Below, in pieces: positions 4,785 through 11,262 of a stretch of 12,961 nucleotides of DNA (positions are counted from its first letter, which is position 1; every line of letters starts with the position of its first letter). This stretch comes from an uncultured Olsenella sp. (lineage in GTDB: Bacteria; Actinomycetota; Coriobacteriia; Coriobacteriales; Atopobiaceae). The translations under genes were made by a program, and so were the position numbers. The notes under the pieces were generated by a model that was not told the DNA's origin, did no database searches, and saw only the letters and a list, made by a program, of their open reading frames with translations. The stretch spans positions 1 through 12,961 of the forward strand of contig CAUGFC010000046.1 in NCBI GenBank assembly GCA_959598545.1, given 5' to 3'.

Positions 4785-6947
4785 GTGGGGGAGCGCCCCG
4801 CCATCGCGTCAGCCGCAGAGAGGGTGCAGAGAACCTGCGCCCTCTCTGACTCTGTGGCGCGCCTGCGCTACGTGAGGGGCGCCCGCGAGGCGGCGCTCGC
4901 GCGCTTGGGCATCCGTCGCGTGCGCGACCTGCTCCTGCACGTGCCCCATCGATACCTTGACTTCACGCACGTCGAGAAGATCGCGCATGCCGACGTCGGC
5001 ACCGACGCCACCGTCGTGGCCACGGTCGACCGCGTGGTGCTCAAGCGGCCCCGGCCGCGGCTGCAGATCGTCGAGCTCTCGGTGGTCGACGAGACGGGCG
5101 TCCTTCTCGCCACGTTCTTCCGCCAGCCCTGGGTGGCCGAGCAGGTCCACGAGGGCGACGTCGTGGCGCTCTCCGGCAAGGTGACCTTCGCCTACGGCTT
5201 CAGGCAGATGCGCTCGCCGTTCTACGAGGTCGTCACCGCGTCGGGCGGCGCGGGCGACTACGCGCGCGTGCTGCCGGTTCACCCGGTGACCGAGGGCCTC
5301 AGCGCGAGCTGGATGCGCCGCATCGTGGCCGCCGCCCTGGCGGACGCCGGCGACGTCTGCGACTGGCTGCCCGCCCCGCTCGCGGCGCGGCGCGGCCTCA
5401 TGAGCCTGGCGCGCGCCCTGCGCGAGGTGCACTTCCCGGCGACGGTCGCCACGGCCGAGCTGGCCCGGCGCCGCCTTGCCTACGACGAGCTGCTCTGCCT
5501 GCAGCTCGCGCTGCTCACGCGCCGCCGCCTGGAGCTCTCGGGCGTCGAGCCCACGAGCCACGTGACCGACGGGCCGCACCTCGCGGCCCTTCTCGCCGCC
5601 CTGCCCTTCGAGCTCACCGACGAGCAGCGCGCCGCAGCCGACGAGATCCTGGTCGACATGGCCGCCCCGCGCGTGATGAACCGCCTGCTGCTGGGCGACG
5701 TCGGCACCGGCAAGACCGCCGTGGCCGCCGTGGCGCTGGCCGCGGCCGCCGACACCGGCACGCAGGCCGCCGTCATGGCGCCGACCTCGGTGCTCGCGCG
5801 GCAGTACGCCGAGAAGCTCGGGCCCGTGCTCGACGCGGCCCACGTGAGCTGGGACCTCGTCACGGGCGCCACGCCGGCCGACGAGCGCGCCGCAGCCGAG
5901 GGGCGCGTGCGCCGCGGCGAGACGTGCGTGACCTTCGGCACCACGGCGCTGCTCTCGGAGGGCCTCGAGTTCTCCGCGCTCACGCTCGTGGTGATCGACG
6001 AGCAGCACCGCTTCGGCGTGGACCAGCGCGCCGCCCTGCGCCGCAAGGGCGCCGGCGCGGACCTTTTGGCCATGACCGCGACGCCCATCCCGCGCACCCT
6101 TGCGCTCTCCCTCTACGGTGACGTGGACCTCTCGCGCATCCGCCGCCGCCCCCGCGCGGGCGCCGGCGTCTCCACGCACGTGGTGGCGCCCGAGAACCTC
6201 GACCTCGCCTGGGGCGCGGTCCGCGACGCCGTGGCGGCGGGGCACCAGGCCTACGTGATCTGCCCGCTCGTCGACGACGCCGACGACGGTTCGGCGCTCG
6301 ACGACGTCCCCGAGGCGCTGCGCTCCGCCGTCGGGCGGCCTCGCGCCGCCGTGCCCACCCTCGAGTGGCTGCGGGCCCAGGTCCTGCCGGGCCTTGCCTG
6401 CGACGTCCTGCACGGCCGCATGTCCGCGGTCGAGAAGGACCTCGCGATGGAGCGCTTCCGCGCGGGCACCACGCAGGTGCTCGTGGCCACCACGGTGGTG
6501 GAGGTGGGCGTCGACGTCCCCAACGCCACGGTCATGGTCGTGCTCGACGCAGACCGCTTTGGCCTCGCCACCCTGCACCAGCTGCGCGGCCGCGTCGGCC
6601 GCGGCGACGCGGCGGGCACGGTGTATCTGAGCTGCGCCGCCAAGCGCGACAGCCGCGCCCGCGAGCGCCTGGCCGCGCTCGAGGCCACCTCAGACGGCTA
6701 CGAGCTCGCGGAGCTCGACCTGCGTCTGCGCCACGAGGGCGAGGTGCTGGGGTATCGTCAGAGCGGCGGCGTGAGCCTGGAGGTGTCCGACCTCGAGGTC
6801 GACCGGGACCTCGTGGAGTGGGCGCACGAGGACGCCCGGCAGATCGCGAGCGAGGACCCGCGCCTCGCCGCGCCCGCGCACCGGGCCATGGCGCTCGAGG
6901 TGCGGGACAGGTTCGGTGCCTACTTCGAGGAGCTGGAGCGCGCATGA
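4785..6947 (+). CDS. recG: ATP-dependent DNA helicase RecG, up to 720 aa
   Basis: RecG is a branch-migrating helicase that reverses stalled forks and remodels junctions. An N-terminal wedge/OB region (about 30-170) begins with LGIRRVRDLLLHVPHRYLD. Helicase motifs follow in order: Walker A GDVGTGKT (about 303-310), DEQH (about 405-408) within VIDEQHRFGVDQR, MTATPIPRTLAL (from about 430), then TTVVEVGVDVPNA and QLRGRVGRG. The C-terminal block reads LRHEGEVLGYRQSGG, the actinobacterial variant of LRGPGEFLG. The start is uncertain. GTG 4785 lies 3 bases after the fakA stop but has no Shine-Dalgarno sequence. GTG 4824 lies inside a 14-bp hairpin, and GTG 4854 beyond it would still leave a nearly complete N-terminus. 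The end overlaps rsmD by ATGA. Confidence 0.95.
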   Translation: MGERPAIASAAERVQRTCALSDSVARLRYVRGAREAALARLGIRRVRDLLLHVPHRYLDFTHVEKIAHADVGTDATVVATVDRVVLKRPRPRLQIVELSVVDETGVLLATFFRQPWVAEQVHEGDVVALSGKVTFAYGFRQMRSPFYEVVTASGGAGDYARVLPVHPVTEGLSASWMRRIVAAALADAGDVCDWLPAPLAARRGLMSLARALREVHFPATVATAELARRRLAYDELLCLQLALLTRRRLELSGVEPTSHVTDGPHLAALLAALPFELTDEQRAAADEILVDMAAPRVMNRLLLGDVGTGKTAVAAVALAAAADTGTQAAVMAPTSVLARQYAEKLGPVLDAAHVSWDLVTGATPADERAAAEGRVRRGETCVTFGTTALLSEGLEFSALTLVVIDEQHRFGVDQRAALRRKGAGADLLAMTATPIPRTLALSLYGDVDLSRIRRRPRAGAGVSTHVVAPENLDLAWGAVRDAVAAGHQAYVICPLVDDADDGSALDDVPEALRSAVGRPRAAVPTLEWLRAQVLPGLACDVLHGRMSAVEKDLAMERFRAGTTQVLVATTVVEVGVDVPNATVMVVLDADRFGLATLHQLRGRVGRGDAAGTVYLSCAAKRDSRARERLAALEATSDGYELAELDLRLRHEGEVLGYRQSGGVSLEVSDLEVDRDLVEWAHEDARQIASEDPRLAAPAHRAMALEVRDRFGAYFEELERA
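4816..4848 (+). promoter_or_regulatory. 14-bp hairpin at the fakA-recG junction
   Basis: CAGAGAGGGTGCAG (4816-4829) pairs with CTGCGCCCTCTCTG (4835-4848) over 14 consecutive positions, with one G-U pair, around the loop AGAAC. It starts 35 bases after the fakA stop codon and covers one possible recG start (GTG 4824) and its purine-rich upstream stretch. No T-run follows, so it looks more like a translational or mRNA-stability control than an intrinsic terminator. It may also indicate that recG translation begins after it. Confidence 0.5.
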
Positions 6948-7531
6948 GGATCGTCGGCGGAAAGTGGCGGGGGCGCCAGATCGAGGCGCCGGAGGGGCGC
7001 GGCACCACGCGGCCCACGACCGACCGGACGCGCGAGGCCATCGCCTCGATGATCCTCTCGGCGCGTGGGCTCGACCTCACGGGCGACTCCGTGCTCGACG
7101 CGTTCGCGGGCTCGGGCGCCATGGGGCTCGAGCTGCTCTCGCGCGGGGCCGCGCGCGCCACCTTCGTGGACCGCGACCGTCGCGCCGCCGCGCGCGTCCG
7201 CCGCTCCGCGGAGGCGCTCGGGGCGGGGGAGGGCGAGGTGCGCTCGCTTGCGGGCGACGTGTTCTCGCTCGTCTCGCGCGGGCTGGCCGGCGCCCCCTTC
7301 GACGTCGTGTTTCTCGACCCGCCCTACGCCGTCGCCGCCGAGCGCGTCACTGCGCTCGTGGACGAGCTCGCCGCCTCCGGCCAGCTCGCCCCCGGAGCCG
7401 TGGTAGTCTACGAACGTGCCGCCGAGGCGGGTGGGCTCGAGAGCGCCGCCCTGAGGCTCGTGCGGACGAGGGAGCACGGGATCAGCGCCGTCGACCTCCT
7501 GGTCGCGGACGCGGGGAGGGACAGCCAATGA
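6944..7531 (+). CDS. rsmD: 16S rRNA (guanine(966)-N2)-methyltransferase RsmD, 195 aa
   Basis: RsmD methylates N2 of G966 in 16S rRNA within 30S particles, using S-adenosylmethionine. The chain opens with the family hallmark MRIVGGKWRGRQIEAP and RPTTDRTREAI. The SAM-binding motif DAFAGSGAMGLE is at residues 52-63, and the catalytic N6/N2-type motif DPPY is at 125-128. Length fits the family. The ATG overlaps the recG stop codon (ATGA), and its own stop overlaps the coaD start in the same way, so recG-rsmD-coaD are translationally coupled. The rsmD-coaD pair is conserved across many bacteria. Confidence 0.96.
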   Translation: MRIVGGKWRGRQIEAPEGRGTTRPTTDRTREAIASMILSARGLDLTGDSVLDAFAGSGAMGLELLSRGAARATFVDRDRRAAARVRRSAEALGAGEGEVRSLAGDVFSLVSRGLAGAPFDVVFLDPPYAVAAERVTALVDELAASGQLAPGAVVVYERAAEAGGLESAALRLVRTREHGISAVDLLVADAGRDSQ

Positions 7532-8040
7532 GCGACGGGACCATCACCCACGTTGTCGTGCCGGGCACGTTCGACCCGGTGACGCTCGGCCACGTCGACG
7601 TCATACGCCGGACGCGCCGGCTCTTCCCGCGCGTCACCGTGGCGGTTGCGGCCTCGGTCAACAAGCGCGGCCAGGGCACCACGTTCACGCTCGACGAGCG
7701 CGTGGAGATGATCCGCGAGGCGCTCGCGCTCGAGGGGCTGCCGGGCGACGTCGACGTCGCGCCCTTCACCGGGCTTCTCGTCGCCTTCGCGCACGAGATC
7801 GGCGCCGGCGGCATCGTCAAGGGCCTGCGCGCCATGACGGACTTCGAGTACGAGCTGCAGCAGGCCGACCTCAACAGCCACCTCTCGCCGGACCTGGAGA
7901 GCGTCTTCGTCATGTCCAGCCCTCAGTACGGCTACGTCTCGTCCTCGATCGTGCGCGAGATCGCCTCGATGGGCTCGGACGTGAGCACGCTCGTGCCCGC
8001 CAACGTCAACGAGCGCCTCCGCGCGCGCTACGGCCGCTAG
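7528..8040 (+). CDS. coaD: Phosphopantetheine adenylyltransferase, 170 aa
   Basis: CoaD transfers an adenylyl group from ATP to 4'-phosphopantetheine, giving dephospho-CoA, the penultimate step of coenzyme A synthesis. The nucleotidyltransferase signature GTFDPVTLGH is at residues 13-22. KGLRAMTDFEYELQ follows from residue 98; the lysine and the TDFEYELQ form are like mycobacterial CoaD. The ATP-binding SSSIVREIA is near residues 132-140. The ATG overlaps the rsmD stop (ATGA), and GGGGAGGG about 5 bases upstream provides a ribosome binding site. Coenzyme A also supplies the prosthetic arm for the ACP encoded downstream. Confidence 0.97.
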   Translation: MSDGTITHVVVPGTFDPVTLGHVDVIRRTRRLFPRVTVAVAASVNKRGQGTTFTLDERVEMIREALALEGLPGDVDVAPFTGLLVAFAHEIGAGGIVKGLRAMTDFEYELQQADLNSHLSPDLESVFVMSSPQYGYVSSSIVREIASMGSDVSTLVPANVNERLRARYGR

Positions 8041-8045
8041 GCGCC

Positions 8046-8082
8046 GCCTCGTGCCGTCCCGGAATCGCCGGGGTCCCGAGGC
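8046..8082 (+). terminator. Weak terminator-like hairpin after coaD
   Basis: GCCTCG (8046-8051) pairs with CGAGGC (8077-8082), and inside it CCCGG (8058-8062) pairs with CCGGG (8068-8072) around AATCG. It starts six bases after the coaD stop codon. No T-run follows, so termination is only suggested by position. Confidence 0.3.
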
Positions 8083-8170
8083 GCGCGGGCGGCCCCGACC
8101 GCGCCCGCCGCGAAACCGACACAAAACACCGTCCGTCAACCGCGCCTTTATCGGGGCGTGCGCAATCTGC

Positions 8171-8176
8171 TACTAT
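8171..8176 (+). promoter_or_regulatory. Extended -10 for the SepIVA-like gene
   Basis: TGC immediately before TACTAT forms an extended -10. The best -35 is weak (TTTATC at 8147-8152, spacer 18). It would give a leader of about 50 nt before the ATG at 8234 and separates this unit from recG-rsmD-coaD. Confidence 0.5.
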
Positions 8177-8233
8177 GGCCTTTGATGGAGCCACCGCGCC
8201 CACCGCCGATGAGTCACGCGAAAGGAACCATAG

Positions 8234-8731
8234 ATGCAGCCAGGTGAGGAAATCGAGAGCTTGGTGGACGAGCTCGAGCAGATCGTGAACGAGGCAAAGT
8301 CCCCGCTCATGGACAACGGCCAGAAGAAGATCGTGGACTCGCAGGACGTCTACGAGATCCTCGACGAGATCCGTCGGGTGTTCCCGCAGGAGTTCTCCGA
8401 CGCCCGCCGCATCCTCAAGGAGGAGCAGGAGGTACTCGACCGCGCCCAGCAGCAGGCCAACGCGATCATCGCCGATGCCCAGCAGCAGGCGATGATCCTC
8501 GCGGGCGACCAGGAGGTCGTGCGTCTGGCCCAGCAGCAGGCCGAGGGCATCCGCGACCAGGCGGCCCAGTACGAGCGCGACACCCGCTACAACGCCGAGG
8601 AGTACGCCGACACCGTGCTGGCCCACCTCGAGGAGAACCTCAAGAGCCTGACCAGCTCCGTCTCGCGCGTGCGCCAGACGCTGGACGAGAACTCCGGCCC
8701 CCGCAACACCACCAACAACGTGCCCTGGTAG
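8234..8731 (+). CDS. DivIVA/SepIVA-like coiled-coil protein, 165 aa
   Basis: A small soluble protein, mostly charged and helical. An N-terminal part (1-70) contains IVDSQDVYEILDEIRRVFPQ. A long glutamine/alanine-rich coiled coil (about 70-145) has repeats such as AQQQANAIIADAQQQA and AQQQAEGI. The tail is short and polar, ending NNVPW. It has no signal peptide or membrane segment. In mycobacteria the DivIVA-type septum protein SepIVA is encoded in a comparable neighbourhood near coaD, the DUF177 gene, rnc and smc, so a role in septum or envelope growth is likely by analogy. The conserved DivIVA membrane-binding N-terminus is not obvious, so the assignment is at family level only. AAGGA lies 7 bases before the ATG. 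DUF177 follows after 8 bases. Confidence 0.75.
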   Translation: MQPGEEIESLVDELEQIVNEAKSPLMDNGQKKIVDSQDVYEILDEIRRVFPQEFSDARRILKEEQEVLDRAQQQANAIIADAQQQAMILAGDQEVVRLAQQQAEGIRDQAAQYERDTRYNAEEYADTVLAHLEENLKSLTSSVSRVRQTLDENSGPRNTTNNVPW

Positions 8732-8739
8732 GGCGCCCC

Positions 8740-9324
8740 ATGAAGCCGCTGCCCTTTGCCCTCGACGAGCGCCTCGCGAGCGCGGGTGACACCCTGCCGC
8801 TCGCCGGCCACCTCGACGAGACCGGCTACGAGCTGGGCGACCACGAGTTCGCCCTGCCCGAGGGGATCGACTACGACCTCGTGCTCACCAACGCCGGCGA
8901 GGGCATCCTCGCCACGGGCCTGGTGCGCGCGCACGTCGTGGGCACCTGCGACCGCTGCCTCGAGCCCGCGGAGTTCGACGTCGCGGCCGAGGTCGACGGC
9001 TACTATCTCTTCGAGGAGCCCGAGCACCTCGCGGAGGACGAGGACGAGGCGGACTACGAGCTCGTCTCGGCGGACCGCACGATCGACCTCGCGGGCGCGC
9101 TGCTCTCGGCCCTCGTGATGGAGACGCCGTTCGTGGTGCTGTGCCGCGAGGACTGCGCCGGCCTCTGCCCGGTCTGCGGCGCCAACCTCAACGAGGGGGA
9201 CTGCGGCCACGCGGCCGAGCTCGAGGTCGAGCGGGAGCGGGAGCGCCTGGAGGCGTCGCCCTTCTCGGCCCTGGCGGGGCTGGACCTTTCGGACGGCGAG
9301 GGGGAGGATTCCCCCCAGGAGTGA
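8740..9324 (+). CDS. DUF177 / YceD family protein, 194 aa
   Basis: YceD/DUF177 proteins are linked genetically to rpmF and to 23S rRNA accumulation in bacteria and plastids, so a role in 50S assembly is the best guess. The family motif GTCDRCLEP is at residues 68-76 (C70, C73). An acidic stretch DEDEAD lies near 105. The second motif, a cysteine cluster CREDCAGLCPVCGANLN (C135, C139, C143, C146), ends in DCGH and looks able to bind zinc. The tail is glutamate/arginine-rich then acidic. The start is 8 bases after the preceding stop with a poor Shine-Dalgarno sequence, suggesting translational coupling. rpmF follows after 122 bases, the usual DUF177-rpmF pairing. Confidence 0.93.
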   Translation: MKPLPFALDERLASAGDTLPLAGHLDETGYELGDHEFALPEGIDYDLVLTNAGEGILATGLVRAHVVGTCDRCLEPAEFDVAAEVDGYYLFEEPEHLAEDEDEADYELVSADRTIDLAGALLSALVMETPFVVLCREDCAGLCPVCGANLNEGDCGHAAELEVERERERLEASPFSALAGLDLSDGEGEDSPQE

Positions 9325-9357
9325 AGAATTGCTGAGCACGTGCCCTTTTCGCGGACT

Positions 9358-9368
9358 CGTGCTATAGT
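9358..9368 (+). promoter_or_regulatory. Extended -10 of the rpmF promoter
   Basis: CGTGCTATAGT contains TGC followed by TATAGT (9363-9368). The 10-mer GTGCTATAGT is identical to that of the rpmB promoter. No clear -35 is present (TGCCCT 16 bases upstream). Transcription from here would leave a leader of about 70 nt before the ATG at 9447. Confidence 0.6.
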
Positions 9369-9446
9369 GTCTCCTTGCGTGAATTGGTACCAGAGCGCTC
9401 CCGTGGGCGATCGGCGGGCGTAGGTTCGTGAAGAGAGGTTTGTGAC

Positions 9447-9626
9447 ATGGCAGTACCCAAGCAGAAGAAGGGCCGCGGCGCCACCCACTCCCGTCGTTCG
9501 GCCAACAGCAAGCTCGCCGCTCCGGCGCGCTCCGTGTGCCCGCAGTGCGGCGCCCCCAAGCTCCCGCACCACGTGTGCCCCAACTGCGGTCACTACAAGG
9601 ACCGCGAGGTCATCGTCACCGAGTAG
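9447..9626 (+). CDS. rpmF: Large ribosomal subunit protein bL32, 59 aa
   Basis: Ribosomal protein L32 of the 50S subunit, recognised from the N-terminus MAVPKQKKGRGATHSRRS and a zinc ribbon with C31/C34 (CPQCG) and C44/C47 (CPNCG), followed by GHYKDREVI. The 59-aa length is normal. The ATG at 9447 has GAGAGG about 8 bases upstream. It has its own extended -10 promoter and an intrinsic terminator, and follows DUF177 as in many bacteria. It is the cysteine-containing (zinc-binding) form, like the L28 in this window. Confidence 0.97.
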   Translation: MAVPKQKKGRGATHSRRSANSKLAAPARSVCPQCGAPKLPHHVCPNCGHYKDREVIVTE

Positions 9627-9654
9627 CGTGACGTCGCAAGAGAGTGCGAAGCCA

Positions 9655-9687
9655 GGGGTCGGGCCTTCGGGTCCGGCCCCTTTCTCT
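9655..9687 (+). terminator. Intrinsic terminator of rpmF with UUCG tetraloop
   Basis: GGGGTCGGGCC (9655-9665) pairs with GGTCCGGCCCC (9670-9680) over 11 bp, including G-U pairs, around the stable loop TTCG. TTTCTCT follows. It begins 29 bases after the rpmF stop codon. The stem end plus tail resembles the rpmB terminator (GGCCCCTTT..CTGTG). Confidence 0.9.
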
Positions 9688-9706
9688 GTGGCGTCGCGCC
9701 TCATTA

Positions 9707-9817
9707 CGAGGGTATGTACACTGTTGCAACCCTGATCCTCTTTTCGTCGGGCTGTTTACCTGCGGTTCTTTGATTACAAGGTACCGTATTAATTCCGCAA
9801 CTGTGTACATACCCTCG
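9707..9817. repeat. 111-bp AT-rich segment with 21-bp terminal inverted repeats
   Basis: Left arm 9707-9727 starts CGAGGGTATGTACAC and right arm 9797-9817 ends GTGTACATACCCTCG. The 21-nt arms are inverse complements with a single mismatch (T9722). Each arm contains TGTACA, itself a palindrome. The 69 bases between are AT-rich for this genome and include TATTAAT, a possible -10 at 9788-9794. No target-site duplication is visible in the flanks. It could be a MITE-like element without coding capacity, a promoter with paired operator sites, or a large RNA hairpin. Confidence 0.75.
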
Positions 9818-9884
9818 AGAAGGGACGCCTGGGGCGAGAAGGACGCGCCCGCAGCGGCGAGAGGGGCGCCGGGGTCGAGAAGGG
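9816..9884 (+). repeat. Degenerate direct repeats, core CGAGAAGG
   Basis: CGAGAAGGG (9816), CGAGAAGGA (9835), CGAGAGGGG (9858) and CGAGAAGGG (9876) are spaced 19, 23 and 18 bases apart, each in a GC-rich context often preceded by GGGG. They fill the space between the inverted-repeat segment and the plsX promoter, overlapping the last two bases of its right arm. The repetition could mark regulator-binding sites or decayed tandem duplication; the spacing is not strictly helical. Confidence 0.45.
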
Positions 9885-9908
9885 CGCGGCTCCCCGCCCC
9901 GCACTGCG

Positions 9909-9917
9909 TGGCATAAT
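9909..9917 (+). promoter_or_regulatory. Extended -10 for plsX
   Basis: TGG followed by CATAAT (9912-9917) forms an extended -10 about 31 bases before the plsX start codon. The -35 position (GCTCCC, 9889-9894) is a poor match, as at other extended -10 promoters here. Confidence 0.5.
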
Positions 9918-9948
9918 GGGGAGTGCTGAGAACGACGAAGGGGGAGTC

Positions 9949-10938
9949 ATGACCACCATCTGCGTAGACGTCATGGGCGCGGACAAGGAGCCCGCGGTCC
10001 TTCTCGAGGGCGTGGCGGGCGCGCTCGCCGCCGACGCCGACCTCGAGGTGCTCGTCGCCGGCGCCGCCGAGTTCGTGGAGCCGTTCGCCGCCTCCCACGA
10101 CCGCGCCCGCGCCCTGGCCACCACCGAGGTCATCACGATGGCCGAGCACCCCGCCCAGGCCGTGCGCGCCAAGAAGGACGCGAGCATCGTCCGCGCCGCG
10201 GCCGCCGTGCGCGCGGGCGAGGCGGACGGCCTCTTCTCCGCCGGCTCCACCGGTGCGGTCCTCACGGCGGCGACCTTCGGCGTCGGCCGCCTCAAGGGCA
10301 TCAAGCGCCCCGCGCTCTCGCTCCCGTTCCCGGGCATCTCCGGCCGCCCGACCGTCTTTCTCGACATGGGCGCCAACGCCGACGTGCGCCCGGACGTGAT
10401 CGTGCAGTTCGCGCAGATGGGCCGCGCCTACGCCCGCGCCGTTCTGGGCGTGGCCGAGCCGCGCGTGGGGCTGCTGTGCAACGGCTCCGAGGAGACCAAG
10501 GGCTCCGAGATGGCGCTGGCCTACCACGAGGCGCTCGCGGCCGCGGACTGCGGCTTCGCGGGCAACGCCGAGGGCACCGACATCCTCGCCGGCACCTTCG
10601 ACGTCATCGTGGCCGACGGCTTCACTGGCAACGTCGCGCTCAAGTCGATCGAGGGCACGGGCAAGTTCGTGCTCAAGCGCCTGAAGGCCGCCATGGGCGC
10701 CTCGCTCAAGAACAAGATCGGCATGGCGCTGCTCGCGGGCTCGCTCAAGTCCCTCGCCGGCGAGCTCTCCGGCGACGAGTACGGCGGCGCGGTCCTGCTC
10801 GGCCTGCGCGCTCCCGTGCTCAAGGGCCACGGCGCCACCTCGGCGCGCGCCGTCTGCCAAGGCACGCTCGCGGCCGCCCGCGTGGTGCGCGCCGGGCTCA
10901 CCGAGAAGATCGCGGACGCCTGCGAGCTCTCCGCGTAG
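9949..10938 (+). CDS. plsX: Phosphate acyltransferase PlsX, 329 aa
   Basis: PlsX interconverts acyl-ACP and acyl-phosphate, the donor for PlsY in the first step of phospholipid synthesis; it acts as a peripheral membrane enzyme. The chain begins with the family start ICVDVMGADKEP. It carries HPAQAVRAKKDASIVRAA near residue 65-82, ADGLFSAGSTGAVLTAA near 92-108, FLDMGANADVRPD, and LLCNGSEETKGSEMA. It closes with FTGNVALKSIEGTGKF and the GAVLLGLRAPVLKGHGATSARA-type ending. ATG 9949 is preferred over the in-frame ATG at 9916 because GAAGGGGGAG lies directly upstream and the upstream ATG sits in the -10 box. It is followed by acpP, rnc and smc as in Bacillus, but without fabD and fabG. Confidence 0.96.
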   Translation: MTTICVDVMGADKEPAVLLEGVAGALAADADLEVLVAGAAEFVEPFAASHDRARALATTEVITMAEHPAQAVRAKKDASIVRAAAAVRAGEADGLFSAGSTGAVLTAATFGVGRLKGIKRPALSLPFPGISGRPTVFLDMGANADVRPDVIVQFAQMGRAYARAVLGVAEPRVGLLCNGSEETKGSEMALAYHEALAAADCGFAGNAEGTDILAGTFDVIVADGFTGNVALKSIEGTGKFVLKRLKAAMGASLKNKIGMALLAGSLKSLAGELSGDEYGGAVLLGLRAPVLKGHGATSARAVCQGTLAAARVVRAGLTEKIADACELSA

Positions 10939-10975
10939 CCGCCCGCCCGCGCGCCCGCTCGCGGCGCCGACGGGG

Positions 10976-10981
10976 TAGAAT
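10976..10981 (+). promoter_or_regulatory. Possible -10 element before acpP
   Basis: TAGAAT lies 30 bases before the acpP start in the short plsX-acpP gap, with no convincing -35 in the GC-rich DNA upstream. It could add transcription to the highly expressed ACP gene. Confidence 0.35.
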
Positions 10982-11010
10982 CGTACGGTAGGCAAACCTG
11001 AGGAGGAACC

Positions 11011-11250
11011 ATGGACCGCGACGCTATTCTCGCCAAGGTCGTCGACGTCGTGAACGACACGCTCTCGCTGGGCTCCGACGTCACGCTCTCGGCCGACACC
11101 AACCTGAAGGAGCTCGGCGCCGACTCGTTCGACCTGCTCGAGCTCGTGACCGCCCTGGAGGACGAGTTCTCCATGACCTTCGACGACGACGCCCCCGCGA
11201 AGATCTCCACGATCGGCGAGGTCGTCGACGCGATCGCGGCCGCCCGGTAA
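11011..11250 (+). CDS. acpP: Acyl carrier protein, 79 aa
   Basis: ACP carries growing acyl chains on a 4'-phosphopantetheine arm and donates them to PlsX. The attachment serine is S39 in GADSFDLLELVTALEDEF, where most ACPs have DSL rather than DSF. The protein is small and acidic with the usual helical pattern: helix I DAILAKVVDVVNDTL, helix II from S39, and the C-terminal helix TIGEVVDAIAAAR. AGGAGG (11001-11006) with 4-base spacing gives a strong ribosome binding site, fitting high expression. rnc starts 12 bases after its stop. It may also supply specialised lipid pathways, but the plsX-acpP-rnc order points to the housekeeping ACP. Confidence 0.95.
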   Translation: MDRDAILAKVVDVVNDTLSLGSDVTLSADTNLKELGADSFDLLELVTALEDEFSMTFDDDAPAKISTIGEVVDAIAAAR

Positions 11251-11262
11251 GGGACCCGTTCG

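Larger units (their letters stand above)
9688..9948. other. Non-coding interval between rpmF terminator and plsX
   Basis: No gene is seen. The interval holds a 111-bp AT-rich segment bounded by 21-bp inverted repeats (9707-9817), then four degenerate copies of a GAGAAGG-type motif (9816-9884), then the plsX promoter and ribosome binding site. Including the terminator, 322 bases separate rpmF from plsX. Confidence 0.7.

Noticed and set aside
4809..6578. 589-codon minus-strand frame opposite recG
   Set aside because: Antisense shadow. The RecG helicase motifs on the plus strand explain the coding signal.
9704..9904. 66-codon minus-strand frame across the inverted-repeat segment
   Set aside because: No ribosome binding site or family resemblance. 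The frame exists because the two repeat arms and GC-rich repeats lack stops.
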